From: Micromonosporaceae bacterium KJ-029
GTDB taxonomy: Bacteria; Actinomycetota; Actinomycetes; Mycobacteriales; Micromonosporaceae
Length of the DNA: 64,000 bases
Direction: 5' to 3'
Assembly (NCBI GenBank): GCA_005402585.1
Contig: BIFP01000052.1
Coordinates: forward strand, 1 to 64,000
The position numbers and the translations under genes were made by a program. Positions within the stretch are counted from its first letter, which is position 1, and the number at the start of each line of letters is the position of its first letter. The notes beneath the pieces were generated by a model. It worked only from the letters and a program-made list of their open reading frames with translations, did no database searches and was not told where the DNA came from. Of the stretch, positions 38,617 through 46,463 are shown piece by piece.

Positions 38617-40284
38617 GTGTCCACGCTGCGCGACCTCGCCGAGGAGCACACCCGTCTGCGCCCGGCCGACATCGACCACCTGCACCGGATCGCCGGTGAC
38701 TGGCAGTTGCTGTCCGACCTCTCCTTCGCCGACCTGCTGCTCTGGGTCCCGGTGGACGGCGAGGGCAGCTTCCTCTGCGTGGCCCAGGTCCGCCCGACGA
38801 CCGCGCCCACCGCGTACCTGGACGACCAGGTGGGCCGGATCGTCGGCGGCCCGGAGGTGGCACACCTGGATGTCGCCTACGGGCAGGGGCGGATCTGGCG
38901 GGAGGGCGACCCGGTCTGGTACGGCGACGTGCCCGCCCGGCACGAGGCGATCCCGGTCCGGCTGCGCGCCGCCGACGGCGAATCCGGTGAGGTGATCGCC
39001 GTGGTGGGCCGGGACACCAACCTCTCCACCGCCCGTACCCCCAGCCAGCTGGAGCTGAACTACCTGACCACGGCCGACGACCTGGCGCAGATGATCGCCG
39101 ACGGCACGTTCCCACCGCCCCGGCACCCCGGGGAGACCACGTCCGCGCCGCGGGTCGGCGACGGCCTGGTGCGGCTCGACGCGGGGGGCAAGGTCACCTA
39201 CGCCAGCCCGAACGCGCAGTCGGCGTACCGGCGGCTGGGCTACGCCTCCCACCTGGTCGGTGAGGATCTCGCGGCGCTGCACCGCCGGCTCGCCAACGAC
39301 CCGCTGGAGGGCACGGAAGCCGGGAACGGCATCCTCGCCGCGTTGCGCGGCGAGGCACCACCCCGGCGGGAGATCGACGCCCGTGGGGCGACCATGCTCA
39401 CGCGGGCCCTGCCGCTGATGCCCGCCGGAGTGCCGATCGGCGCGCTGGTGCTGGTCCGCGACATCACCGAGGTACGCCGCCGGGACCGCGCCCTGATCAC
39501 CAAGGACGCCACCATCCGGGAGATCCACCACCGGGTGAAGAACAACCTGCAGACGGTCGCCGCGCTGCTGCGGCTACAGGCCCGCCGGGTGGGCATGCCG
39601 GAGGCGCGGGTGGCCCTGGAGGAGTCGGTACGCCGAGTCGCGTCGATCGCCCTGGTCCACGAGACGCTCTCGATGTCCAGCGACGAGGCGGTGGAGTTCG
39701 ACGGGATCGTCGACCGGGTGGCCAGCGCGGCGACCGAGGTGGCGGCGACCGAGGTGACCGTCGGGATGCGGCGCAAGGGCAGCTTCGGCGTGCTGCCGGC
39801 CGAGATCGCCACCTCGCTGGTGATGGTCCTCAACGAGCTGCTGCTCAACGCCGTGGAACACGGCTTCCCGCCGGCCGGGGAGGCCGAGGAACCCCTGCCG
39901 ACCAGGGCGGGTGCGCCGGAGCCGTCCAGCGCGGCGCGGCCCGCGCCGGAGGCGGCCGAGCCCGGGGTCGTGGCGCCAGAAGGCGCGGCGCCTGATGCCG
40001 TGGCGCCTGGGGGTGTCGTGCCTGAGGCTGCGATGCCCGAGGTGGTGGTGCCGGAGGTGGTGGTGTCGGCCCACCGCTTCCGCAAGATGCTGCACGTCTC
40101 GGTCGCCGACAACGGGCGCGGGCTGCCGGCCGGGTTCGACGCCGAGGGCGGCGGCAAGCTCGGGTTGCAGATCGTCCGGGCGCTGGTCACCGGCGAGCTG
40201 CGTGGCAGCATCGAACTGCGCCCAGGCGCCGACGGTGGCACCGAGGCCGTCCTGATCGTCCCCCTCGCCCGCACCGCCCCCTGA
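38617..40284 (+). CDS. pdtaS: PdtaS-like cytosolic sensor histidine kinase
   Basis: A 555-residue HisKA_2-type kinase. N-terminal GAF-like domain (about 8-150), PAS domain (about 180-290), phosphoacceptor His in REIHHRVKNNLQTVAALLRLQ (near 304), then HATPase with N-box LVMVLNELLLNAVEHGF and G-box DNGRGLPAGF. Between N-box and G-box sits a low-complexity insert of about 65 residues (about 420-484) built on Pro-Glu/Ala-Val units, absent from relatives I know. In mycobacteria PdtaS phosphorylates the antiterminator PdtaR. CACGCT lies 7 bases before the GTG. The cognate regulator is not in this window. Confidence 0.9.
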   Translation: MSTLRDLAEEHTRLRPADIDHLHRIAGDWQLLSDLSFADLLLWVPVDGEGSFLCVAQVRPTTAPTAYLDDQVGRIVGGPEVAHLDVAYGQGRIWREGDPVWYGDVPARHEAIPVRLRAADGESGEVIAVVGRDTNLSTARTPSQLELNYLTTADDLAQMIADGTFPPPRHPGETTSAPRVGDGLVRLDAGGKVTYASPNAQSAYRRLGYASHLVGEDLAALHRRLANDPLEGTEAGNGILAALRGEAPPRREIDARGATMLTRALPLMPAGVPIGALVLVRDITEVRRRDRALITKDATIREIHHRVKNNLQTVAALLRLQARRVGMPEARVALEESVRRVASIALVHETLSMSSDEAVEFDGIVDRVASAATEVAATEVTVGMRRKGSFGVLPAEIATSLVMVLNELLLNAVEHGFPPAGEAEEPLPTRAGAPEPSSAARPAPEAAEPGVVAPEGAAPDAVAPGGVVPEAAMPEVVVPEVVVSAHRFRKMLHVSVADNGRGLPAGFDAEGGGKLGLQIVRALVTGELRGSIELRPGADGGTEAVLIVPLARTAP

Positions 40285-40296
40285 CCCCCTCCACCG

Positions 40297-41871
40297 CTAG
40301 CGGGTCAGGAGGGCGATGGTCAGGCCGGGGCGGGGCCAGACCTGGGTCACGGTGAATCCGGCGCGCAGAGCGTCGCCCTTGGCTCCGGGGACGGCGGCCA
40401 GCGGGTCGGCGCGGCGACCGGCCACCACCAGCCAGACCCGGTCCGTGCCGGCAAGGCACTCGGCCGGCCGGGCGCACTCGACGGCCCACAGGTCGCCCCG
40501 GCGATCCTGGTCCTCGGTTGCCAGCACGTCCCGTGGGACCTGGCCGCGGAGGTGGTAGCGGAGCCCGAGGTCGAGGAAGAGCCAGCTGTCCCGGGGCGAG
40601 TAGACCACCGCGTCGCCGGGGCGCTGGCCGTCCGCGACGATCCGCGCCGCGCTCCGATAGTCGACGGTGGTGGTGCGCGGCCACTCGTGGGTGCGTCGCA
40701 ACGCGACCTGGTCGGGTAGTCCGAGCAGCCCGACCAGGGCGAGCACACCGAGGGCGGCCGGCAGCCGGGGCGCCGCCACTGCCGCGCCGGCCAGCAGGCA
40801 GCCGAAGGGCACCACGAAGACCAGGTAGCGGGGCACCCACAGGGGAACGGCGAGCCCGGCCGCGAAGAGCAGCAGCACCGGCAGCAGGACGGCGGCCAGG
40901 GGCAGCAGCCCGCGCCGGCCGAGCAGCCCCGCGCCGAGCGCGGCGAGTGCCGCCAGCATGCCGCCCACCACCGCGCTCTGCGCCAGGCCACCCGGCAGCG
41001 TGGCCAGGTCGCCGAGCCGGGCGGTGTCCACCCAGTCCAACTGGCGGGAGCGTTGACTCCGGGCGAGCACGAACAGCGGGGTCAGCACCAGCGCCACCGG
41101 TACCAGCGCGAGCAACCAGGACCGGAGCTGCCCGAGCCGGCCGACCCCGGTCCGATCGGGGTTCCGGTGGTTTGTGGGGGCACGGTCGACCGCCGGGTCG
41201 GCGGTGGCCGTCCCGGCGGATGGCGGCGGCGGCCCGACGGTACGGTCGGTGCGGGTGAGCACCACGAGGGCGTGCGCGGCGAGCAGGGTCAGCGCGATCA
41301 GGTGGGTCAGCCCGAGCGCGAGGGTCGCCGCGGCGTACCCGGCCCAGCGGCCCCAGCCGTGGCGGCGCAGCGCGTCGACCAGCAGCAGGGTGCTCAGCAC
41401 GGCGAGAGCGGTGGCCAGCGCGTACGGCCGGGCCTCCTGGCCGTACCGGGAGGTGCCGGGGAGTACCGCGAAGAGCAGCCCGGCGAGGGCGCCGACGCGG
41501 GCACCGGCCAGCCGTTGCCCGAGCACGGCGGTCATTCCGGCCGCCGCCGCCATCGCCAGCGCGGACGGCAGGCGCAGCGCGGCCACCGAGTCGCCGGCCA
41601 CCGCCACCCAGGCGTGCATGAGCAGGTAGTAGGGGCCGGTGGCGGCGTCGATGGTGCCGGCCAGCCGGAGCAGCGCGGGCACCCCCCGGGTGGCGGCGCT
41701 CCAGGTCGCCAGCTCGTCCCGCCAGGGCTGTGCGGCGTCCAGCCCGGCCAGGGTCAGCACCAGGGTGACGACCGTCGGTGCCAGCCACACCGGCAGCGAC
41801 CGCAGGCGCGTCCCGCTGAGCCGGACGCCCCTCCGGGCGGTCGGGATCGGCCTATCGGACAAATCCCCCAT
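40297..41871 (-). CDS. GT-C type polyprenyl-phosphate glycosyltransferase-like membrane protein
   Basis: A 524-residue membrane protein with about ten to twelve segments. The first extracytoplasmic loop carries the GT-C acidic motif (AQPWRDELATWSA). GQEARPYALATALA and the C-terminal soluble domain with DAVVYSPRDSWLFLDLGLRYHL are typical of actinobacterial PMT/ArnT-like (GT39/GT83) proteins. It would use a polyprenyl-phosphate sugar outside the membrane; acceptor unknown. The ATG at 41871 (MGDLSDRP) is preferred to 41940. Convergent with pdtaS (12-base gap). Confidence 0.82.
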   Translation of the reverse strand: MGDLSDRPIPTARRGVRLSGTRLRSLPVWLAPTVVTLVLTLAGLDAAQPWRDELATWSAATRGVPALLRLAGTIDAATGPYYLLMHAWVAVAGDSVAALRLPSALAMAAAAGMTAVLGQRLAGARVGALAGLLFAVLPGTSRYGQEARPYALATALAVLSTLLLVDALRRHGWGRWAGYAAATLALGLTHLIALTLLAAHALVVLTRTDRTVGPPPPSAGTATADPAVDRAPTNHRNPDRTGVGRLGQLRSWLLALVPVALVLTPLFVLARSQRSRQLDWVDTARLGDLATLPGGLAQSAVVGGMLAALAALGAGLLGRRGLLPLAAVLLPVLLLFAAGLAVPLWVPRYLVFVVPFGCLLAGAAVAAPRLPAALGVLALVGLLGLPDQVALRRTHEWPRTTTVDYRSAARIVADGQRPGDAVVYSPRDSWLFLDLGLRYHLRGQVPRDVLATEDQDRRGDLWAVECARPAECLAGTDRVWLVVAGRRADPLAAVPGAKGDALRAGFTVTQVWPRPGLTIALLTR

Positions 41872-41975
41872 GTCGCGAGCCTGCCACAGGGTAGCGCTCC
41901 GGGTGGCGGCAGCGACCGCCCGTGATGTGGGATCGGGCACGCGCTCATTGGCTGCCCCGCCTGAGGTGTGGCAGC

Positions 41976-42071
41976 ATGACGTTCATGACCGCCGCCGTAG
42001 TCCGCCGATTCGTGGCCCGACGCCACGTCGACTACGGCCGCGTGCGCAGCGCCATCTGTCCGGCCCACTGA
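41976..42071 (+). CDS. Sulfur-gene leader peptide
   Basis: A 31-codon frame (or 28 from ATG 41985) ending VRSAICPAH, with FVARRHVDYGRV before it. Actinomycete sulfur-assimilation operons are often preceded by short leader peptides with a His-Val/Ile-Asp block and a Cys close to the end, thought to sense cysteinyl-tRNA. This frame fits in sequence and place, 133 bases before sulfite reductase. GAGG lies 9 bases before the ATG at 41976. Too short for length-limited gene callers. Confidence 0.75.
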   Translation: MTFMTAAVVRRFVARRHVDYGRVRSAICPAH

Positions 42072-42204
42072 CGACGCCCGACCACCCTGCCTCGGGCACG
42101 CAGCGCGCCGGCCGCCCAAGACATCGCCGTCCACGGCCCTCCGGGAGCCGGTCGTCGCGTCCGCGTACCCCAACCGAGGCCCGCAGACTACGGAGGACGC
42201 CGCG
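42072..42204 (+). promoter_or_regulatory. Sulfite-reductase leader region
   Basis: 133 bases between leader peptide and sirA. GCCTCGG (42089-42095) and CCGAGGC (42174-42180) form a long-range inverted repeat, and a GGAGGACG ribosome-binding region precedes the ATG. No T-run terminator is visible, so control may act on translation of the operon rather than by intrinsic termination. Confidence 0.4.
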
Positions 42205-43917
42205 ATGGCGGTCAGCGAGATTCCGACCCGGCCTGGGGACCCCTCGGCACGCCCCGCGCGGGCCCCCCGACGCGCTCGCGGCGAGGGCCAGTGGGCGCTC
42301 GGGCACCGGGAGCCGCTCAACCCCAACGAGCGGATCAAGAAGGACGACAACCCGCTCAACGTGCGGGACCGGATCGAGAACATCTATGCCCACCGAGGCT
42401 TCGCCTCCATCGACCCGCAGGATCTGCGTGGCCGGTTCCGCTGGTGGGGCCTCTACACCCAGCGCAAGGCGGGCATCGACGGCGGGCGTACCGCCGTGCT
42501 GGAGCCGCACGAGCTGGAAGACGAGTTCTTCATGCTCCGGGTACGCGTCGACGGCGGCCAGCTCGACCTGGCGCAGCTGCGGACGATCGCGGAGATCTCC
42601 CGGGAGTTCGCCCGGGACACCGCCGACATCACCGACCGGCAGAACATCCAGTACCACTGGATCCGGGTCGAGGACATGCCGGAGATCTGGCGACGGCTGG
42701 AGTCCGTCGGGTTGCAGACCACCGAGGCGTGCGGGGACTGCCCCCGCATCGTGCTGGGCAGCCCGGTGGCCGGAGTGGCCGAGACGGAGCAGATCGACCC
42801 CACCCCGGCGATCGATGAGATCGTCCGGCGGTACGTCGGCGACAAGCAGTTCTCCAACCTGCCCCGCAAGTTCAAGTCGTCGATCTCCTGGCTGGTGGAC
42901 ACCCCGTACGAGGCGAACGACATCGCCTTCCTCGGCGTCGACCACCCCGAGCACGGCCCCGGCTTCGACCTGTGGGTCGGCGGCGGGCTGTCCACCAACC
43001 CGATGCTGGCCCAGCGGCTCGGCGTGTGGGTACCGCTGGCCGAGGTGCCGGACGTCTGGGCCGGCGTGGTCGGCATCTTCCGCGACTACGGCTACCGCCG
43101 GCTGCGCCACCGGGCCCGGCTGAAGTTCCTGGTCGCCGACTGGGGCGTGACGAAGTTCCGCGAGGTGCTGGAGAAGGAATACCTCGGCCGGACGCTGCTC
43201 GACGGGCCCGCCCCGGAGCTGCCGGTCAAGCCGATTGACCACATCGGCGTGCACGCCCAGCGGGACGGCCGCAACTACGTCGGCGCCGCCCCGGTGGTCG
43301 GGCGGGTGTCCGGCACCCAGCTCGCCCAGTTGGCCGACGTGGTCGAGGCGCACGGCAGCGGCCGGGTGCGGCTCACCCCGTACCAGAAGCTGCTGGTGCT
43401 CGACGTGGCGCCGGAGCGGACGGATTCGCTGATCGCGGGGCTGCGCGAGATCGGCCTGGAGGCGCGCCCGTCGGCCTGGCGGCGCGGCACCATGGCCTGC
43501 ACCGGCATCGAGTACTGCAAGCTCGCCATCGTCGAGACCAAGGCGCGGGGCGAGGAACTGGTGGCCCGGCTGGAGCAGCGGCTGCGTGACTTCGACGCGG
43601 ACATCTCCATCCACATCAACGGCTGCCCGAACGCCTGCGCCCGTACCCAGGTGGCCGACATCGGGCTCAAGGGCCAGTTGGTGACCGGACCGGACGGCCG
43701 CCAGGTGGAGGGCTTCCAGGTGCACCTCGGCGGCGGCCTGGGCATGGCCGAGGGCCGGACCGCCGGCTTCGGGCGCAAGCTGCGCGGCCTGAAGACGACC
43801 GCCGAGGAACTTCCCGAGTACGTCGAGCGGCTGGCCCGGCGATACCTGGCCGGCCGTACCGAGGGCGAGACGTTCGCCAACTGGGTGATCAGGGTCGACG
43901 AGGAGGAATTGCGATGA
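42205..43917 (+). CDS. sirA: Ferredoxin-dependent sulfite reductase
   Basis: A 570-residue siroheme/4Fe-4S enzyme reducing sulfite to sulfide. The cluster cysteines are in TGIEYCKLA (with CTGIEYC) and NGCPNACAR, giving C-x5-C and C-x3-C. NIQYHWIRVEDMPEIW near residue 150 holds the conserved active-site stretch. Nitrite reductases share this fold, but context (APS reductase and sirohydrochlorin chelatase downstream) argues for sulfite. The order equals M. tuberculosis Rv2391-Rv2393. ATG at 42205 with GGAGGA upstream. It overlaps the next small gene by 4 bases (ATGA). Confidence 0.93.
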   Translation: MAVSEIPTRPGDPSARPARAPRRARGEGQWALGHREPLNPNERIKKDDNPLNVRDRIENIYAHRGFASIDPQDLRGRFRWWGLYTQRKAGIDGGRTAVLEPHELEDEFFMLRVRVDGGQLDLAQLRTIAEISREFARDTADITDRQNIQYHWIRVEDMPEIWRRLESVGLQTTEACGDCPRIVLGSPVAGVAETEQIDPTPAIDEIVRRYVGDKQFSNLPRKFKSSISWLVDTPYEANDIAFLGVDHPEHGPGFDLWVGGGLSTNPMLAQRLGVWVPLAEVPDVWAGVVGIFRDYGYRRLRHRARLKFLVADWGVTKFREVLEKEYLGRTLLDGPAPELPVKPIDHIGVHAQRDGRNYVGAAPVVGRVSGTQLAQLADVVEAHGSGRVRLTPYQKLLVLDVAPERTDSLIAGLREIGLEARPSAWRRGTMACTGIEYCKLAIVETKARGEELVARLEQRLRDFDADISIHINGCPNACARTQVADIGLKGQLVTGPDGRQVEGFQVHLGGGLGMAEGRTAGFGRKLRGLKTTAEELPEYVERLARRYLAGRTEGETFANWVIRVDEEELR

Positions 43918-44072
43918 GCGAATCCCGTTCCGTCCCGCTGTACTGCCCGTACTGCGGCGAGGAGGATCTGCGGCCCAGCGAGACCGGCCACGGCGCGTGG
44001 GAGTGCCACGCCTGCACCCGGGTGTTCACAGTCCGCTTCACCGGCCTGCTTTCCCGGGCGGTGACCCGGTGA
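43914..44072 (+). CDS. Small zinc-ribbon protein in the sulfur operon
   Basis: A 52-residue protein with two zinc knuckles, LYCPYCGEED and WECHACTRVF. It begins inside the sulfite-reductase stop (ATGA) and ends inside the APS-reductase GTG (GTGA), so three genes are translationally coupled. Small Cys4 proteins at this exact place are common in actinomycete cys operons. Its role is unknown; it could assist metal-centre loading or act as an electron-carrier scaffold (guess). Below usual annotation length. Confidence 0.85.
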   Translation: MSESRSVPLYCPYCGEEDLRPSETGHGAWECHACTRVFTVRFTGLLSRAVTR

Positions 44073-44166
44073 GCGCGAGGAGTGAGCCGGGTCTGCGAGC
44101 CCCGCAGTCGCGAACGAAAGGTGACCCGGTGAGCGCGAGGAGTGAGCCGGGTGACCCGGTGAGCGC
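44060..44166 (+). repeat. In-frame start-codon-bearing repeat at cysH
   Basis: A 33-base unit (starting GGTGACCCGGTGAGCGCGAG) occurs at 44060-44092 and 44120-44152, exactly 60 bases (20 codons) apart, with a third partial copy from 44150. Each copy carries a GTG start, so cysH has three in-frame starts at 44069, 44129 and 44159. Confidence 0.85.
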
Positions 44167-44923
44167 CCTGGTCTCCGCCGTCGGCCTCGGACTCGTCGAC
44201 ACCAGCGTGCCCGCACCGGCCGGCTCCGCGCGGCGCGATCCCACCGAGCTGCGCGAGCTGGCCGAGCGGGCCGGCCGGGAGCTGGAGGGCGCACCCGCGC
44301 TGGAGATCGCCCGGTGGGCCGTGGAGACCTTCGGTGACCGGTTCTGCGTGACCAGTTCGATGGCCGACGCGGTCCTCGCCCATCTGGTCTCCCGGGTGGC
44401 GCCCGGAGTGGACGTGGTCTTCCTGGACACCGGCCTGCACTTCCCGGAGACCCTCGCGGTCCGTGACGAGGTGGCCCGCAGGCTGCCGGTCAACGTCCGG
44501 TCGATCCGGCCGCGGCTCACCGTGGGCCAGCAGGACGGCGAGTACGGGCCGCGGCTGTTCAACAAGTCGCCGGACGAATGCTGCCAGCTGCGCAAGGTGG
44601 AGCCGCTGGAGCGGGCGCTCGCCGGTTACGACGCGTGGGCCGCCGGGCTGCGCCGCGAGGAGTCACCGACCCGCGCCAACACGCCGGTGGTCACGTTCGA
44701 CGCCCGCCGGGGCAAGGTGAAGGTCAACCCGATCGCGGCCTGGACCCAGGCGGACGTGGACGCGTACATCGCGCGGTGGAACGTACCGGTCAACGAGCTG
44801 TTCCGGCGCGGCTACGGCTCGATTGGCTGCTGGCCCTGCACCCGGCGGACCAGGGCCGGCGAGGATCCGCGAGCCGGCCGCTGGGCCATGTTCGAGAAGA
44901 CCGAGTGCGGTCTGCATCTCTGA
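44069..44923 (+). CDS. cysH: APS reductase (CysH, iron-sulfur type)
   Basis: Assimilatory adenylyl-sulfate reductase, up to 284 residues. The 4Fe-4S cysteine pairs are DECCQLRK and GCWPCTRR, and the catalytic Cys is in the C-terminal ECGLHL. The paired CC and CxxC mark the APS-using class rather than PAPS reductase. Other motifs: VTSSMADAVLAHL and VFLDTGLHFPET. The start is ambiguous: GTG 44069 overlaps the upstream stop; 44129 has AAAGGTG before it; 44159 begins the natural-looking protein. The extra N-terminal residues come from a repeat. Part of the sirA-cysH-cbiX operon. Confidence 0.92.
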   Translation: MSARSEPGLRAPQSRTKGDPVSARSEPGDPVSALVSAVGLGLVDTSVPAPAGSARRDPTELRELAERAGRELEGAPALEIARWAVETFGDRFCVTSSMADAVLAHLVSRVAPGVDVVFLDTGLHFPETLAVRDEVARRLPVNVRSIRPRLTVGQQDGEYGPRLFNKSPDECCQLRKVEPLERALAGYDAWAAGLRREESPTRANTPVVTFDARRGKVKVNPIAAWTQADVDAYIARWNVPVNELFRRGYGSIGCWPCTRRTRAGEDPRAGRWAMFEKTECGLHL

Positions 44924-44961
44924 CCGAACGGGCGGGCCCGCCCGGCCGCCTGGTCCGGCCC

Positions 44962-45732
44962 GTGGGGTCAGGGCCGGGCGGTGACCCGGTGCTCCTGGTC
45001 GCCCACGGCAGCCGCGACCCGAGGGCGGCCGACGCGACCACGGCGCTCGCCCGGGCGGTCTCGGCCGCCCGGCCCGGCACGCCGGTACTGGCGAGCTGGC
45101 TCGACCACACCGAGCCCGGTCCGACGCAGGCGCTTCGCGGGCTGGCCGCAGCGGGGCATCCCCGGGCGGTCCTGGTGCCGCTGCTGCTCACCGCCGCGTA
45201 CCACCGGCGGGTGGACATCCCGGCAGCGGTGACGGCCGCCCGGGAGTCCGGGCCGCCGATCCGGGTACGCATCACCGACGTGCTCGGCCCGGTCGGAGCG
45301 ACGGTTGACCCGGCACTGCTCGACGGGTTGCGGCGGCGGCTGGCCGAGGCGGAGGCGGGGCGGTTCGACGCGCTCGTGCTGGCTGCCGCAGGCACCCGGG
45401 ATCCGGGGGCGCGGGCCTCCGTCGGCCGGGTGGCCGAGGCGCTGGGTGCGGCGCTGGGCACCCCGACCCGCGTCTCGTACGCCTCGGCGGCGCCGCCGGC
45501 CGTCGGCGCGGCGGTGGCCCGGCTGCGGGCGCGGGGCGCACGGCGGGTAGCCGTGGCCGCGTACTTCCTGGCACCGGGGCTGTTCCACGACGCGGTGACG
45601 GCCGCGGCGCGGGAGGCCGGCGCGGTGGCGGTGGCGGCGCCGCTGACGGACGCGCCGGAACTGGTCGACCTGGTGCTGCGCCGGGTAAACGCCGAGGCCG
45701 TACTCGGGCAGCAGAACGCCCCGGCGGGCTGA
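44962..45732 (+). CDS. cbiX: Sirohydrochlorin ferrochelatase (CbiX/SirB-like)
   Basis: A protein of about 256 residues with two CbiX repeats, inserting iron (or cobalt) into sirohydrochlorin, here most likely to supply siroheme for the sulfite reductase. Motifs: LLVAHGSRDPRAADA with the metal-site His, PLLLTAAYHRRVDIP (second His), and in the C-half LAAAGTRDPGARA and YFLAPGLFHDAV. The start is uncertain: GTG 44962 is used; GTG 44905 and a CTG overlapping the cysH stop (44920) are alternatives, and none has a clear ribosome-binding site. It corresponds to Rv2393. Confidence 0.88.
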   Translation: MGSGPGGDPVLLVAHGSRDPRAADATTALARAVSAARPGTPVLASWLDHTEPGPTQALRGLAAAGHPRAVLVPLLLTAAYHRRVDIPAAVTAARESGPPIRVRITDVLGPVGATVDPALLDGLRRRLAEAEAGRFDALVLAAAGTRDPGARASVGRVAEALGAALGTPTRVSYASAAPPAVGAAVARLRARGARRVAVAAYFLAPGLFHDAVTAAAREAGAVAVAAPLTDAPELVDLVLRRVNAEAVLGQQNAPAG

Positions 45733-45748
45733 AGCCTGCCGGGGCGTT
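45715..45748. terminator. Bidirectional terminator, cbiX / whiB1
   Basis: A 16-bp stem with one wobble (45715-45730 with 45733-45748) and 2-base loop. It overlaps the cbiX stop codon and faces the convergent whiB1 gene. Confidence 0.75.
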
Positions 45749-45760
45749 CGGTTGCGTTGA

Positions 45761-46018
45761 TCAGGCGGAGTGAGCGCGCAGCACCCGGAGGCCGCCGCGG
45801 CGCTTGACAGCCCGCCGCTCCTCCTCGCTCATCCCGCCCCAGACGCCAGCGTCCTGACCGGACTCCAGCGCCCACTGCAGGCACTGGTCGGTCACGGAGC
45901 AGCGCCGGCAGACGGCCTTGGCCTGCTCGACCTGCAGGAGAGCCGGACCGGACGTCCCGATCGGGAAGAACAGCTCCGGGTCCTCGTCGCGGCAGACAGC
46001 ATGGTGACGCCAGTCCAT
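45761..46018 (-). CDS. whiB1: WhiB1/WblE-type regulator
   Basis: An 85-residue Wbl protein with cluster cysteines at 9, 37, 40 and 46 (HHAVCRDEDPELFFP, VCRRCSVTDQC) and GVWGGMSEEERRAVKRR. The MDWRH opening and the ELFFPIGTSGPALLQ stretch are nearly those of mycobacterial WhiB1, which is essential, binds the primary sigma factor and responds to nitric oxide. ATG 46018 is chosen with GAGGAG upstream; ATG 46036 is in frame. A CRP-like palindrome lies 200 bases upstream. The lipid-kinase-like neighbour repeats Rv3218-Rv3219. Confidence 0.95.
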   Translation of the reverse strand: MDWRHHAVCRDEDPELFFPIGTSGPALLQVEQAKAVCRRCSVTDQCLQWALESGQDAGVWGGMSEEERRAVKRRGGLRVLRAHSA

Positions 46019-46463
46019 GGCGGCAACACTCCTCATTCTGGGTGGGTGGCAGATGTTGCTGTTGGTGCTTTTCCTATATGCGTCCGCAATGCCGATGGTG
46101 ACGGTTCGCGTCGGCCTATTCGGCAGTGCGTGAGCAGGCTGTTGGCCCCGGGGACCTGCTGGAACTGCTCAACCTGCCGAGCATATCCAGGCAATGTCCC
46201 GGTAACTCAAGTTCGCTTGTGAATACTTTCACGAACTCACACAATGTCAAGGGTGGCGCTCGGAAAAACTCCAAGCGGTGAGCAAGCCCACAACCCTTTT
46301 GTCCGGGTTCCGGATCGCTCCGGCCACCCGGCGTGCCACAGTCGGGGATCAATATAGTACAGTCCGGCGGACATTGCTGACATTTCCGGCATCGGTCTCG
46401 GGTGTCGCAGTCGTCGCGCATCGGGGGTCGCGCCGACCGTCTCCGCCCGGTGGTACCGGAGAC
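46019..46463. other. Gene-free whiB1 upstream region
   Basis: 445 bases with lower GC than the rest and no supported gene. It holds the CRP-like site at 46218-46233 and a hairpin at 46303-46331 (CCGGGT...ACCCGG with inner CCGGA/TCCGG), the latter possibly ending the upstream lipid-kinase-like transcript. Confidence 0.6.
46218..46233. promoter_or_regulatory. CRP-like binding site upstream of whiB1
   Basis: TGTGA-ATACTT-TCACG matches the CRP consensus TGTGA-N6-TCACA in 9 of 10 fixed positions. whiB1 of M. tuberculosis is a known CRP target. The site is 200 bases before the start codon. Confidence 0.6.

Noticed and set aside
46116..46421. 101-codon minus-strand ORF with many Cys
   Set aside because: Lies in the low-GC whiB1 upstream region over the CRP-like site; codon use is unlike real genes and the cysteines have no zinc or cluster spacing.
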